64,000 nucleotides of DNA. Origin: Bdellovibrionales bacterium GWA1_52_35. Lineage in GTDB: Bacteria > Bdellovibrionota > UBA1018. The first letter of the stretch is position 1. Each line of letters begins with the position of its first letter. The notes beneath the pieces are model-generated. The model was not told where the DNA came from. It was given only the letters and a program-made list of their open reading frames with translations, and did no database searches. The position numbers were made by a program, and so were the translations under genes. Positions 27,959 to 37,805 of the stretch are shown here, piece after piece. Location of the stretch: contig MEPO01000028.1 of the NCBI GenBank assembly GCA_001769805.1, forward strand, positions 1 to 64,000. The letters run 5' to 3'.

Positions 27959-27988
27959 TCGACACAGGGTTCTAGCTCTGGGTACAAT
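27959..27988 (+). promoter_or_regulatory. Possible sigma-70-like promoter for prkA-yeaH-spoVR
   Basis: TCGACA is followed after 18 bases by TACAAT. The predicted start would lie near 27995, about 63 bases before ATG 28058 of prkA. A perfect 7-base-pair hairpin follows immediately at 28000-28016. Confidence 0.4.
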
Positions 27989-27999
27989 GAAAGGAACAG

Positions 28000-28016
28000 A
28001 GCGTCTCGGAGACGCT
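28000..28016 (+). promoter_or_regulatory. Hairpin in the prkA leader
   Basis: AGCGTCT-CGG-AGACGCT forms a perfect 7-base-pair stem with a 3-base loop just after the proposed transcription start. No long T run follows, so it is not an obvious terminator. It could stabilise the mRNA or bind a protein. Confidence 0.4.
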
Positions 28017-28057
28017 TTACTCCAGGATAGTCTCAAGAAAGTCTAAGGAAGGCGGGC

Positions 28058-30136
28058 ATGATGGGCACAGTAGGTTCGGGCGATTGGCTGAAAATTCTTG
28101 AAAATAACAATGCAGCACGGGATTTTAGAAGTTTTCATTGGGAAGGATCGCTCATCGATTATCTCGATCTCGTTAAAAAGAACCCGGCGCTCAGTCGCAA
28201 CGCTTTTCAGCGCATGTACGACATGGTTCTGACCTGGGGCACGGCCTCTTACGTTGAATACAAGAAAAACATCATTCGTTACAAATTTTTCGATGACCCC
28301 ATTGATCACGGTCAGGACGCTGTCTTCGGACTCGATGTTCCGCTGATGAAGCTCGTGCATTTTTTCAAATCCGCAGCTTACGGCTATGGCACCGAAAAAC
28401 GCGTTCTGCTTCTGCACGGACCCGTCGGATCGGCCAAATCGACGATCGCCAGACTGCTGAAGAAGGGAATCGAACGCTATTCCCGTACCGATGAAGGTGC
28501 CCTTTACACTTTCAAATGGGTCGATACGAGCGGAGACAAGATTTTGGGCAATGCGACTGAGATGCCCTGTCCGATGCACGAAGAGCCGCTCAAGATTTTC
28601 CCGGAAGAATTCCGGGTCAAGCTCCTGGAAGAGCTGAATAAGGGAAATAAAACACCTTATAAAGTCGCCATCCAGGGCGATCTCTGTCCGGCCTGCCGTT
28701 TTGTGCAACGTGAATTCATGAAACGCTACAATGGTGATTTCAATAAAGTCATGGAACACGTGAAGGTCACCCGGATGATCCTTGCCGAAAAGGATCGCAT
28801 GGGTATCGGCACGTTTCAGCCCAAAGATGAGAAAAACCAGGATTCCACCGAACTCACTGGCGACATCAATTACCGAAAGATCGCGGAATACGGCTCGGAT
28901 TCTGATCCTCGGGCCTTCAATTTCGACGGCGAATTCAATATCGCGAATCGCGGTATCGTGGAGTTTATCGAAGTGCTCAAGCTGGATGTGGCATTTCTTT
29001 ATGACTTGCTTGGCGCCTCCCAGGAGCACAAGATAAAGCCGAAAAAATTCCCCCAGACGGATATCGATGAAGTCATCATTGGTCACACGAATGAACCGGA
29101 ATTCAAAAAGCTCCAGAACAACGAATTCATGGAAGCTCTTCGTGACCGTACCGTGAAAATCGATATTCCGTACATCACCAAGCTCAAGCAGGAAATCAAG
29201 ATCTACGAGAAGGATTTCAACGCGAACAAGATTAAAGGCAAGCACATTGCACCCCATACGATCGCGGTGGCGGCGATGTGGGCGATTCTGACCCGTCTGG
29301 AACAGCCGAAGAAAGCGAATCTCTCACTGATCCAGAAACTGAAGCTTTATGATGGCAAGACTCTGACCGGTTACACCGAAGACAACGTGAAGGAGCTTCG
29401 CAAGGAAGCGATTCGCGAAGGCCTCGATGGTATCAGTCCACGTTACGTGCAGGACAAGATTTCCAATTCCCTGGTGAATGACAAAGCCGGGGAAGTGGGC
29501 TGCGTGAACCCCTTCATGGTGATGAACGAGCTGGATGGCGGTCTCAAACATCATGCGCTGATCGGGAGTGATGAGAAGCGGCGGGAGTATAAAGAACTGC
29601 TCGCGACCGTGAAGCAGGAATACGAGGACATCGTCAAAAACGAAGTACAGCGCGCCATTTCCGCCGATGAAGACGCAATCTCCAAACTCTGCGCCAATTA
29701 CGTTGATAATATCAAAGCCTATACCCAGCGGGAGAAGGTTCGTAACAAGTACACGGGTCAGGACGAAGAGCCGGACGAAAGACTCATGCGCTCGATCGAG
29801 GAGAAAATCGATATTCCGGAGAGCCGGAAGGACGATTTCCGCCGCGAGATCATGAATTACATCGGGGCGCTCGCGATCGAAGGACGCACGTTTGATTACA
29901 AAACAAACGAACGCCTGCACAAGGCGCTCGAATTGAAGCTCTTTGAGGACCAGAAGGACACGATCAAGCTGACGTCGCTGGTTTCGAACGTCGTGGATAA
30001 GTCCACGCAGGAGAAAATCGATATCGTGAAGACCCGGCTGATCCAGAACTTCGGCTATTGCGAAATCTGTTCGACCGATGTGCTGAACTTCGTGGCAAGT
30101 ATCTTCGCGCGCGGAGATGTGAAGAAGCAGCGCTAA
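28058..30136 (+). CDS. prkA: PrkA-family serine protein kinase (YeaG-like)
   Basis: The 692-residue protein matches PrkA/YeaG: an N-terminal AAA+-like domain with Walker [14 protein letters not shown], a central region ([20 protein letters not shown]), and a C-terminal kinase-like domain. It is slightly longer than E. coli YeaG (about 640). AAGGAAGG precedes ATG 28058. In other bacteria it is induced in stationary phase and stress, and its operon partners are yeaH and spoVR homologues, exactly as here. In Bacillus an ATP-dependent protease activity has been reported, so 'kinase' is the family name rather than a proven activity here. Substrates are unknown. Confidence 0.95.
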   Translation: MMGTVGSGDWLKILENNNAARDFRSFHWEGSLIDYLDLVKKNPALSRNAFQRMYDMVLTWGTASYVEYKKNIIRYKFFDDPIDHGQDAVFGLDVPLMKLVHFFKSAAYGYGTEKRVLLLHGPVGSAKSTIARLLKKGIERYSRTDEGALYTFKWVDTSGDKILGNATEMPCPMHEEPLKIFPEEFRVKLLEELNKGNKTPYKVAIQGDLCPACRFVQREFMKRYNGDFNKVMEHVKVTRMILAEKDRMGIGTFQPKDEKNQDSTELTGDINYRKIAEYGSDSDPRAFNFDGEFNIANRGIVEFIEVLKLDVAFLYDLLGASQEHKIKPKKFPQTDIDEVIIGHTNEPEFKKLQNNEFMEALRDRTVKIDIPYITKLKQEIKIYEKDFNANKIKGKHIAPHTIAVAAMWAILTRLEQPKKANLSLIQKLKLYDGKTLTGYTEDNVKELRKEAIREGLDGISPRYVQDKISNSLVNDKAGEVGCVNPFMVMNELDGGLKHHALIGSDEKRREYKELLATVKQEYEDIVKNEVQRAISADEDAISKLCANYVDNIKAYTQREKVRNKYTGQDEEPDERLMRSIEEKIDIPESRKDDFRREIMNYIGALAIEGRTFDYKTNERLHKALELKLFEDQKDTIKLTSLVSNVVDKSTQEKIDIVKTRLIQNFGYCEICSTDVLNFVASIFARGDVKKQR

Positions 30137-30156
30137 GGTAAAGAGGGTCCCTTGAG

Positions 30157-31266
30157 ATGATCTATAATATTAAGCGCGATCATTCCCGGTTCCGTCAGAT
30201 CGTCAAAGGGAAGATCAAGCATGATCTCAAGAAGTATGTCACCCACGGCGAGATGATCGGCCGCAAGGGCAAGGACACGGTCACGATCCCCATTCCCCAG
30301 ATTGAAATCCCGCGATTTCGCTTCGGTGAAAAAGAGCAAGGCGGGGTTGGCCAGGGGGAGGGTGAACCCGGGGATCCGGTGGGCCAGGGTGATCCGAAAG
30401 ATGGGCAGGGGGAGGCCGGCAATCAAGGCGGCGAACACATGCTCGAGGTGGATCTCACGCTGCAGGAATTGGCGGAAATCCTCGGCGAGGAGCTCGCGCT
30501 TCCCAAAATCGAACCCCGCGGCCATAAGACAATGAAGTCCAAGACGGAAAAATATACGGGCATAGCGATGCAGGGCCCTGATTCTCTCCGCCACTTCAAA
30601 CGGACCTTCAAGGAAACCCTGAAAAGGCAGATCAGCGCGGGAACCTATGATCCGAATGAGCCGTTCATTGTCCCGATTCGCCGTGACATGCGCTTCCGCT
30701 CCTGGAAAAGCGTTACGCGTACCGAGAACAGCGCTGTCATTATTTACATGATGGACGTGTCCGGTTCCATGGGAGACGAGCAGAAGGAAATTGTCCGGAC
30801 GGAGGCCTTCTGGATCGATACCTGGTTGCGGTCCCAGTACAAAGGGATTGAGACCCGCTACATCATTCATGATGCGACGGCGCGCGAAGTGGATGAGGAG
30901 ACCTTTTTCAAAACCAAGGAATCGGGCGGTACTCTCATCAGCTCCGCTTACAAGTTATGCGAAAAGATCATTCATGACGAATATCCCCCGTCTGAGTGGA
31001 ATATTTATCCTTTTCATTTTTCTGATGGCGACAATTGGTCGGGAGAAGACACCAAGGTCTGCCTGGACCTTCTGGACAATTCGCTGCTGAAAATGAGCAA
31101 TGTCTTCTGTTATGGCCAGGTCGAATCCCGGTATGGCTCGGGACAATTTTTCAAGGACCTGAAAGAGCATTATGGCGAAGAGCACGACACGGTGATCACG
31201 TCGAAGATCGAGAACAAGGAAGGTATTCTGCAGTCCATCAAGGACTTCCTCGGGAAGGGCAAGTAG
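30157..31266 (+). CDS. YeaH/YhbH-family protein (DUF444, VWA-like)
   Basis: The 369-residue protein fits DUF444. After a basic N-terminus ([20 protein letters not shown]) comes a Gly/Gln-rich linker ([20 protein letters not shown]). A von Willebrand A-like domain has the metal-ion-dependent adhesion motif [10 protein letters not shown]. The stretch [15 protein letters not shown] may carry the additional MIDAS Thr. It starts 20 bases after prkA and ends 4 bases before spoVR, so the three are one operon. Its molecular role is not known; it is thought to work with PrkA under stress. Confidence 0.95.
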   Translation: MIYNIKRDHSRFRQIVKGKIKHDLKKYVTHGEMIGRKGKDTVTIPIPQIEIPRFRFGEKEQGGVGQGEGEPGDPVGQGDPKDGQGEAGNQGGEHMLEVDLTLQELAEILGEELALPKIEPRGHKTMKSKTEKYTGIAMQGPDSLRHFKRTFKETLKRQISAGTYDPNEPFIVPIRRDMRFRSWKSVTRTENSAVIIYMMDVSGSMGDEQKEIVRTEAFWIDTWLRSQYKGIETRYIIHDATAREVDEETFFKTKESGGTLISSAYKLCEKIIHDEYPPSEWNIYPFHFSDGDNWSGEDTKVCLDLLDNSLLKMSNVFCYGQVESRYGSGQFFKDLKEHYGEEHDTVITSKIENKEGILQSIKDFLGKGK

Positions 31267-31270
31267 CGCG

Positions 31271-32761
31271 ATGTCTAACGACTTCATGAGCAGCGATCTT
31301 ACACCTGAGCTGGCCCGACATCGGGACCAGATTCGTAAATATGCCGAAGATTACGGCCTCGATTTTTTCGAAACTGTTTTTGAAATGGTCGATTACGAGC
31401 AGATCAATTCACTTGCCGCCCTGGGGGGGTTCCCGGTTCGTTATCCTCATTGGCGCTTTGGCATGGAGTACGACCAGCTTTCCAAGGGGTATGCCTGGGG
31501 TCTTCAGAAGATTTACGAAATGGTGATCAACACGGATCCGTCCTACGCCTACCTGATGAAATCCAACAGCGTGGCGGACCAGAAGATCGTGATGGCACAC
31601 GTTTACGGCCATGTGGATTTTTTCAAAAATAATTACTGGTTTTCGAAAACCAATCGCAAAATGCTCGATGCAATGGCCAACCACGCGGTTCGGATCCGGG
31701 CCCATATGGATCGCTATGGTCAGGACACTGTGGAATCGTTTATCGACAAGTGCCTCAGTATTGAAGGCCTGATCGATCCGTTTCAGTCGTATGTTGGGGT
31801 CAAAAGACCGACGGAAGAAAGAGAAGTGGACCGGGAGCCCGGCAAGATCAAGACTGACCGGCAGTACATGGACAAGTTCATCAATCCGCCGGAGTTTCTC
31901 GAGGAACAGCGTAACCGGATGCGGGAAGAGGCCAAAAAAGCCAAACGCAATCCCGCCACTCCGATGAAAGATGTTCTCGCGTTCCTCCTGGAAAACGCGC
32001 CGCTCGCGGACTGGGAGCACGATGTTCTCGGTATGATTCGAGATGAGGCCTATTATTTTTCGCCCCAGGGTCAAACCAAGATCATGAATGAAGGCTGGGC
32101 TTCGTACTGGCATTCCAAGATCATGACGCAAAAAGCGCTCAAAGATTCCGAGATCGTGGATTTCGCCGATCACCACGCGGGCGTGATGGCCATGGCTCCC
32201 GGGCAGATCAACCCGTATAAAATAGGCCTGGAGCTGTTTCGGGACATCGAAGACCGCTGGAATCGCGGCAAATTCGGCAAAGACTACGACGATTGCGATG
32301 ACATGGTTCTCAAAGCCCGTTGGGACAAGAAGCTCGATCTCGGCAGGAGTAAAATATTTGAAGTCAGACGGGTCTGTAATGACATCACCTTCATTGATGA
32401 GTACCTCACCGAGGAATTTGTCGAACGGCTGAAGATGTACACTTATGCTTTCAATCGCCGGACCAATCAATATGAAATCGTGGACCGGGACTGGACGAAA
32501 GTCCGGGAGAAGCTGCTTTTCCAGCTGACGAATCGCGGACAGCCATTCATCTATGTCACCGATGGAAATTTCCAAAACAAAGGTGAGCTGCTGCTCTCGC
32601 ACAAACACCAGGGACTGGATCTTGATGTCCGCTGGTCACGTGAAACCATGACGAGTCTTGCGGCAATCTGGGGTCGGCCGGTAAACGTCGAAACCGAATA
32701 TGATGGTCAGAAGAAGCTTCTGACCTATGCGGATGGCGAGTTCACCGAAAAGTTTCTTTAA
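31271..32761 (+). CDS. SpoVR-family protein (YcgB-like)
   Basis: The 496-residue protein matches SpoVR: YGLDFFETVFEMVDYEQINS, then GGFPVRYPHWRFGMEYDQLS, MAHVYGHVDFFKNNYWF and MNEGWASYWHSKIM. The name comes from Bacillus spore-cortex formation, but the family is common in non-spore-formers beside prkA and yeaH. This context points to stress or starvation survival. Length is normal for the family. The last 4 bases overlap the end of the convergent formate ligase gene. Confidence 0.95.
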   Translation: MSNDFMSSDLTPELARHRDQIRKYAEDYGLDFFETVFEMVDYEQINSLAALGGFPVRYPHWRFGMEYDQLSKGYAWGLQKIYEMVINTDPSYAYLMKSNSVADQKIVMAHVYGHVDFFKNNYWFSKTNRKMLDAMANHAVRIRAHMDRYGQDTVESFIDKCLSIEGLIDPFQSYVGVKRPTEEREVDREPGKIKTDRQYMDKFINPPEFLEEQRNRMREEAKKAKRNPATPMKDVLAFLLENAPLADWEHDVLGMIRDEAYYFSPQGQTKIMNEGWASYWHSKIMTQKALKDSEIVDFADHHAGVMAMAPGQINPYKIGLELFRDIEDRWNRGKFGKDYDDCDDMVLKARWDKKLDLGRSKIFEVRRVCNDITFIDEYLTEEFVERLKMYTYAFNRRTNQYEIVDRDWTKVREKLLFQLTNRGQPFIYVTDGNFQNKGELLLSHKHQGLDLDVRWSRETMTSLAAIWGRPVNVETEYDGQKKLLTYADGEFTEKFL

Positions 32762-34488
32762 AACAAGCCGCTGATCGTGCCGTTTTCATCGACATCAATC
32801 GAGCGATAAGCCGGATCTCCGCCGAGCCCCGGCATCGTACGCATGTCGCCAAGCAGGGGGTACAGGAACCCCGCACCCAGGCTGGCCCGGATGTCCCGGA
32901 CGGTCACCTTAAAACCACGGGGTCTGCCCTTGAGGTCGGGGTCCGCGCTCAACGAGAGATGGGTCTTGGCCATGCAGATGGGCAATTTGCCATACCCGAG
33001 TTCCGTGAATTTCTTGATCTTGGTTTCGGCTTCCGGAAGGTAATTGACTCCAGCCGCTCCGTAGATTTCTGTCGCGATTGTCTCGATCTTCTGCTTGATC
33101 GAATAATCGTCAGGATAGAGAAAATTGAAATTCGAAGGCTGCGCGCAGGCTTTGACGACTTCCTGGGCGGCTTCCACTGAGCCCGCTCCACCATGCATCC
33201 AGCACTCGATCGGTACGGAGGCGCTGGCGCCGGCGCTCTCGGCTCGCTTCTGGATCATTTTGATCTCGTCATCATGATCGAAAACGAAACGATTGATCGT
33301 GTTGACTACGGGGATTCCGTACTTGCGCATATTCTCGATGTGCTTGTCGAGATTTTCTAGGCCCTTCTCGAGATACTCGTCATGGCGGCCCTTGAGAACC
33401 TCAGAAAGTTTTTTGGCATTCAGGCCTTTGATCATCGCCGCGGGCATGCCGTGCATCTTCAGCGCGCGAACCGTGCAGGTAATCACGACGCAATTGGGTT
33501 TGAAGCCACCCACCCGGCACGTGATGTCCATGAATTTCTCGGCACCCATGTCCGAGGCAAAACCGGATTCCGTGACAACGTAATCTCCGAGCTTGAGAGC
33601 TACGCGATCCGCAATCACGGAGTTATTGCCATGAGCGATATTGGCAAACGGTCCGGCATGAATGAAGGCAGGATTGCCTTCCAGCGATTGAATCAGGTTG
33701 GGCTTGATGGCGTCCTTCAGGAGGGCTGTCATTGCACCAGCGACCTTTAGATCTTCAGCTGTGACCGGCTGTCCGTCATAATTGTATCCGAGCAGGATTC
33801 TGCCGATTCTCTGCCGGAGATCCTTCAGATCACTGGCAAGTGCGAGAATGGCCATGAGTTCGGAAGCGACGGCAATATCAAAACCGGTTTCGCGCGGAAC
33901 ACCGTTCTCCTTGCCGCCTAGTCCTACAACAATCTGCCGCAGACACCGATCATTCATATCGACCACCCGTCGCCACTGAACGCTGAGCGGATTGATATTC
34001 AGGGGGTTCTTCAAAAGGATCGAGGTGTCGATGGCAGCGGCACAGAGGTTATGAGCAATGGAAATCGCGTGAATGTCGCCGGTGAAGTGAAGGTTCAGGT
34101 CTTCCATCGGAACAACCTGGGAATAACCTCCGCCAGCCGCGCCGCCTTTGATTCCGAAGACCGGACCCAGACTGGGTTCACGCAGGCAAAGCATCGAACG
34201 CTTCCCGATGTGATTCAGCCCTTCGTTGAGGCCGATGGAGGTGACGGTCTTGCCTTCTCCAAGCGGGGTAGGAGTGCAGGCAGTCACATCGATCAATTTT
34301 CCATCGGGATGATTCTGAAGACGCGCAAGTACCTTGCGATAATCAATCTTGGCTTTGTAATTGCCGTAGTACTCAATCTCCTCTTCCTTGAGACCCGCTT
34401 TTTCAGCAATCTGCCGGATATGGGTCATCTTGTGGGATTGAGCGATTTCGATATCAGATGGGACGTTCTTGGGCGCCAGCTTTGACAT
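32758..34488 (-). CDS. fhs: Formate-tetrahydrofolate ligase
   Basis: The enzyme joins formate to tetrahydrofolate using ATP, feeding 10-formyl-THF to purine and fMet synthesis. The protein is 576 residues from ATG 34488; GTG 34494 is an alternative. GAGG lies 5 bases before the ATG. Family signatures are clear: ATP loop TPTPLGEGKT, LREPSLGPVFGIKGGAAGGG, FTGDIHAISIAHNL and GFASDMGAEKF. Length fits the usual 555-580 residues. It is not clustered with other one-carbon genes. A strong hairpin lies between it and the upstream DsbA-like gene, so it is probably transcribed on its own. Confidence 0.97.
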   Translation of the reverse strand: MSKLAPKNVPSDIEIAQSHKMTHIRQIAEKAGLKEEEIEYYGNYKAKIDYRKVLARLQNHPDGKLIDVTACTPTPLGEGKTVTSIGLNEGLNHIGKRSMLCLREPSLGPVFGIKGGAAGGGYSQVVPMEDLNLHFTGDIHAISIAHNLCAAAIDTSILLKNPLNINPLSVQWRRVVDMNDRCLRQIVVGLGGKENGVPRETGFDIAVASELMAILALASDLKDLRQRIGRILLGYNYDGQPVTAEDLKVAGAMTALLKDAIKPNLIQSLEGNPAFIHAGPFANIAHGNNSVIADRVALKLGDYVVTESGFASDMGAEKFMDITCRVGGFKPNCVVITCTVRALKMHGMPAAMIKGLNAKKLSEVLKGRHDEYLEKGLENLDKHIENMRKYGIPVVNTINRFVFDHDDEIKMIQKRAESAGASASVPIECWMHGGAGSVEAAQEVVKACAQPSNFNFLYPDDYSIKQKIETIATEIYGAAGVNYLPEAETKIKKFTELGYGKLPICMAKTHLSLSADPDLKGRPRGFKVTVRDIRASLGAGFLYPLLGDMRTMPGLGGDPAYRSIDVDENGTISGLF

Positions 34489-34549
34489 ACTCACCTCAGA
34501 AATTGGATTGAGCCGTCAGCTTATCAACAGAGAGTGGTACTTTTGAAGT

Positions 34550-34592
34550 CAAAAATAAAAAAGGCGGGCCCGCTTGCGCGAACCCGCCTTTG
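34550..34592 (-). terminator. Rho-independent terminator after the DsbA-like gene
   Basis: AAGGCGGG (34561-34568) pairs with CCCGCCTT (34583-34590) around a 14-base loop. On the minus strand the stem is followed by a T-rich tract (complement of 34550-34560). It lies 20 bases after the stop of the DsbA-like gene and just upstream of fhs. Confidence 0.85.
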
Positions 34593-34612
34593 AAGATCCA
34601 ACCAACTCCAGC

Positions 34613-35701
34613 TTATTTCTTGGCTGCGAGTTCGTCGTCGATGAGCTCAGAGAAGCTTTCGATCGGTACCGCTCCGCTGATGATCTGGCCATTGACGAAG
34701 AAGGTCGGGGTGGATTTCACTCCGATCTTTTCGCCATATTCCATGTCAGCCTGAACGGCCTGGGCATATTTCTTGGCCTGCATGCATTCATTGTACTTCT
34801 TGACGTCGCCGCCGGCTTCTTTGGCGTACTTCTCGAGGTTTGCAGCATCCAGTTTGTCCTGATTCTTGAAGAGAATGTCATGGAACTTCCAGAATTTGGA
34901 AGTGCCCTGTTCGTTCAAGCAGAGAGATGCTTCAGCGGCTGGCTTGGCGTCCTTGTGCATAGGAAGAGGGAAGTGGCGGAAGGCGATCTTTACCTTGTTG
35001 CCATACTTCTTCTGGACTTCATGAACGGTTTCAGCAGCGCGAGAGCAGAAGGGACACTGGAAATCTGAGAATTCGACGATCGTAACGGCAGCTTTCTCGC
35101 TGCCGACAAACGGAGCATTGCCAGCTTCCACTGCGACCTGCATTTTGGGCTTGGAGAAATAGACTTCCACCGGATTGTTCTTGGTGAGCTTCGCAACGTG
35201 TTGCTGAATCATTTCCTGCTTCTTCATGGTTTGCAGGTAATTGACAATGCGCTCTTTGATCTGCGGATTGATCTGGCTTTCGGGAATGTGCTTTTCAGCA
35301 ATGAATTTTTTCAAATCCTTGTCAGAGATCTTGATTTCTCCACCAACAATCTTCTTGTTGATGTAGTCATCCTGGCTCATGTTGGCGGCTTTGGCTTCGG
35401 CGCCCACAAGACGGTCGACCATGAGTTTGTTGAGGCGATCCATCTTCAGCTCATATTCGCGTTTTTTAAGATCAAAGAAGTCGAGCTTGTCGTCTCCGAT
35501 CAAGGCGTCTTCAGTAATCACTTCATTGCCGATCTTCGCCACCACTCCCGGCTGCGGGGCGGACTTGAAGACCAGGTTCGGCTTCGCTTTGGCCTGACGA
35601 TCCGAGCAGGCGGAAACGAGCACGAATGAAAATACTGCGATGAGGGTTGTTGCTAAAGTAAATGAGACATATTTTTTATTGGCGCGATTCTGCACGATCA
35701 T
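34613..35701 (-). CDS. DsbA-like thiol-disulfide oxidoreductase lipoprotein with SurA-like N-terminal domain
   Basis: The 362-residue protein begins with a lipoprotein signal (FTLATTLIAVFSFVLVSAC; lipobox VSAC). Residues about 50-175 are helical and charged (KIGNEVITEDAL, DRLNKLMVDRLVGAEAKAAN), resembling the SurA/PpiC N-terminal chaperone region. The C-terminal half is a DsbA-type thioredoxin domain with the active site DFQCPFCSRA and a cis-Pro loop VKSTPTFFVNGQIISGA. It should oxidise or isomerise disulfides in the periplasm while bound to a membrane. GGGGAG directly abuts the ATG. The fusion of chaperone-like and thioredoxin domains is known in other bacteria. Confidence 0.9.
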   Translation of the reverse strand: MIVQNRANKKYVSFTLATTLIAVFSFVLVSACSDRQAKAKPNLVFKSAPQPGVVAKIGNEVITEDALIGDDKLDFFDLKKREYELKMDRLNKLMVDRLVGAEAKAANMSQDDYINKKIVGGEIKISDKDLKKFIAEKHIPESQINPQIKERIVNYLQTMKKQEMIQQHVAKLTKNNPVEVYFSKPKMQVAVEAGNAPFVGSEKAAVTIVEFSDFQCPFCSRAAETVHEVQKKYGNKVKIAFRHFPLPMHKDAKPAAEASLCLNEQGTSKFWKFHDILFKNQDKLDAANLEKYAKEAGGDVKKYNECMQAKKYAQAVQADMEYGEKIGVKSTPTFFVNGQIISGAVPIESFSELIDDELAAKK

Positions 35702-35749
35702 CTCCCCTTGAAATCTACTGCGTTTTTAAATAGGTTTTAATGGTACGGC

Positions 35750-36019
35750 CTACGAACAGCGTAAGCAACGCAAAATTGATTTTTTTGCGCGGATACGGAG
35801 TCGGACAAGTTGAATTCCGATGATGACTTGTCCGACGCACCACGTCCAAATCACCCAGTGAAGAGACGGGTTCGTGCGAATGCGATCTATCACCAGAAGG
35901 AATGCGACAAAACTGATTGCGAACAGTATTTGGGTTTTCACCGGATAAGGGGCGAGAGGACGGAAGACCATCTCGGCTCCGCAGCGTGGACATTTTTCAG
36001 AACTGTTTTGCAAGGTCAT
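35750..36019 (-). CDS. Small zinc-ribbon membrane protein
   Basis: About 89 residues from ATG 36019 (99 from an upstream start at 36049). A CPRCGAEM half zinc ribbon near the N-terminus is followed by two membrane helices (KTQILFAISFVAFLLVI and HWVIWTWCVGQVIIGIQLV). A basic tail ends RCLRCS, which could complete the zinc site. Function is unknown. The start lies inside the end of the kdsD-like gene (overlap of 23 bases), suggesting translational coupling. Confidence 0.6.
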   Translation of the reverse strand: MTLQNSSEKCPRCGAEMVFRPLAPYPVKTQILFAISFVAFLLVIDRIRTNPSLHWVIWTWCVGQVIIGIQLVRLRIRAKKSILRCLRCS

Positions 36020-37004
36020 GTACGCGGACCAATCCTTCCCAATTCCCATCGGTATCGACCACCGGTAGAACGCTGATCTGGCTGGGTCTGTTCTCCATCA
36101 GATCCAGGGCAGTTCGAGCCAGCTCTTGAGGTGTGATGGTCGCCGGACGGACGGTCATCACTTCGGAGGCCTTCATTTCAAAAAAGCGTTCCTTGTGTTT
36201 CAGCGCCCGGCGAATGTCGCCATCAGTAATAATACCCAGCAGTTTTTTCTCACTGACGACCAAAACGCCACCCAGTTTCTTCTGGGTCGAAATCGTGATC
36301 ACCTCGTCCATGGAGGCGTTCTCGGAAACAGTCCCGACATCCTCGCCCCGGTGCATGACATCACTGACTTTGAGATTCAGCCGGTTTCCCAGCGAACCCC
36401 CCGGATGAAAAGCCGCGAAGGCAGCGGCATCGAAACCACGGAGCTGCATCAGTGCCAGGGCCAGAGCGTCCCCCACTGCAAGCGCGAGGGTGGTGCTGGT
36501 CGTCGGGGCCAGATTATGCGGGCAGGCTTCCTGTCCGACGAAGGTATCGATCCAAACTTCGGTTTCTTTGGCGAGACGGGAATTCTTGCTGCCGCAAATG
36601 GCGATCACCGGGACACTCAGGTTCTTGAGCGAAGGAAGCAGTCGGACGACCTCATCCGTATTGCCCGTATGGCTCAGCGCGAGGACAGCATCTTTTTTGG
36701 TGATCAGACCGAGATCTCCATGGAGACCTTCTGCAGGGTGCAGGAAAACCGCGAGACTGCCCGTACTGCAGAGAGTGGCAGCGATCTTCTGTCCCACCTT
36801 TCCCGATTTACCGATTCCGGTGACGATGATCTTTCCGCCGCTGTTCAAAGATGTATTCAGAACTTCGATCGCGCGTCGAAAGCGTTCTGAAGACTGGGGA
36901 TCTTTGCTAGTACGTTCAGCACAATCGAGAATCGCCTGACCTTCAAGTCGGAGCACGCGCAATATTTCATTCAGAACATCAAAAGACCGCTTGGAGGGAG
37001 TCAT
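35997..37004 (-). CDS. kdsD: Arabinose-5-phosphate isomerase (KdsD/GutQ family)
   Basis: The enzyme interconverts ribulose-5-phosphate and arabinose-5-phosphate, the first step of KDO synthesis for lipopolysaccharide. From ATG 37004 the protein is 335 residues (E. coli KdsD is 328); TTG 37040 is a longer alternative. An N-terminal SIS domain has VTGIGKSGKVGQKIAATLCS, LHPAEGLHGDLG and LAPTTSTT. Two CBS domains follow (VSDVMHRGEDVGTV ... ASEVMTVRPATI). AAGGAG abuts the ATG. The presence of this gene agrees with a Gram-negative outer membrane. Confidence 0.92.
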   Translation of the reverse strand: MTPSKRSFDVLNEILRVLRLEGQAILDCAERTSKDPQSSERFRRAIEVLNTSLNSGGKIIVTGIGKSGKVGQKIAATLCSTGSLAVFLHPAEGLHGDLGLITKKDAVLALSHTGNTDEVVRLLPSLKNLSVPVIAICGSKNSRLAKETEVWIDTFVGQEACPHNLAPTTSTTLALAVGDALALALMQLRGFDAAAFAAFHPGGSLGNRLNLKVSDVMHRGEDVGTVSENASMDEVITISTQKKLGGVLVVSEKKLLGIITDGDIRRALKHKERFFEMKASEVMTVRPATITPQELARTALDLMENRPSQISVLPVVDTDGNWEGLVRVHDLAKQF

Positions 37005-37064
37005 CTCCTTCGTTTTGCACCGGTCATTGACAAAGCGCAACGTGTTTCTGTACCCTGGATTTGA

Positions 37065-37616
37065 ATGCTGAGCAGCCGGCCGATTTGCCTGATTTTAGCC
37101 GTTCTTGTGTGGGGCGCCGTGGGCGCCTTGAACGGTGGTTGCGTGAGCGCTTATAAAAAAAGCGTGGGCAGCGATACGTCCCAGGTCTTTAGGCGGATTT
37201 ATCTGACGGATTTCAATACCGCCTGGCAGTCGGTTCGTGATTCGTTGCAGAACAGTCCGATCGATATCGAGGTCCGCGACGCCGGTTATCTCCAGACCAA
37301 ATGGACTGATAATACCTCCGAAAAAAACTTCACGGATTCATTCGCTGGTGCGGATGCCTATTTGAAGGCGCAATACCGGTTCCGGGTGACGGTTGCGAAG
37401 GGCTTTTATAACGGCAAGCCTTCAATCAAGGTGAGTGTCCAGAAAGACCAGCTCGTGCAACGCGATGTTCTGGAAGGCTGGAAGCCGGTGGAAACCGATT
37501 CGTATGATGAGAACACGCTTCTTTACCGGATCGGCCGCATCATCCTGATCAAAACCAAGCTCGCCCAAATTGAAGAGGAGCGTTCAAAACGCGAGATGGA
37601 AAATTCGGAATTTTAG
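37065..37616 (+). CDS. BamC/NlpB-like outer-membrane lipoprotein
   Basis: The 183-residue protein has a lipoprotein signal (ICLILAVLVWGAVGALNGGC; lipobox NGGC). The mature part has an alpha/beta fold resembling one BamC-like (helix-grip) domain: VFRRIYLTDFNTAWQSVRD, then DIEVRDAGYLQTKWT and YRFRVTVAKG. The C-terminus is charged and helical (KTKLAQIEEERSKREMENS). A role in outer-membrane protein assembly is suggested by this resemblance only. A terminator follows at 37626. Confidence 0.6.
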   Translation: MLSSRPICLILAVLVWGAVGALNGGCVSAYKKSVGSDTSQVFRRIYLTDFNTAWQSVRDSLQNSPIDIEVRDAGYLQTKWTDNTSEKNFTDSFAGADAYLKAQYRFRVTVAKGFYNGKPSIKVSVQKDQLVQRDVLEGWKPVETDSYDENTLLYRIGRIILIKTKLAQIEEERSKREMENSEF

Positions 37617-37625
37617 GCAGCTTCT

Positions 37626-37671
37626 GCCGGGTACCCGGAAGGAACCAGGCAAAACCTACCCGGGCTTTTTC
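37626..37671 (+). terminator. Rho-independent terminator after the BamC-like gene
   Basis: GCCGGGTA (37626-37633) pairs with TACCCGGGC (37657-37665) with one bulged base, followed by TTTTT. It begins 10 bases after the stop codon. Confidence 0.8.
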
Positions 37672-37805
37672 TAGCTAAATCCGGGTCTTTTCGACAGATT
37701 GAAAATAAACCTTTAATTCCAATTCTGGATTTTAGTGACCGAGTCAGGCATTTGACGGTTTTTTTGGTACGTGGCTTGCTGTGTAAGAATATTGGAGGCC
37801 AGTGA

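Noticed and set aside
28043-29257. 404-codon frame on the minus strand over prkA
   Set aside because: It is the shadow of prkA: the plus-strand frame has full family motifs, and this frame has only hydrophobic, family-less sequence and no ribosome-binding site.
31409-32608. 399-codon frame on the minus strand over spoVR
   Set aside because: Opposite strand of a clearly conserved gene; no motif or start signal.
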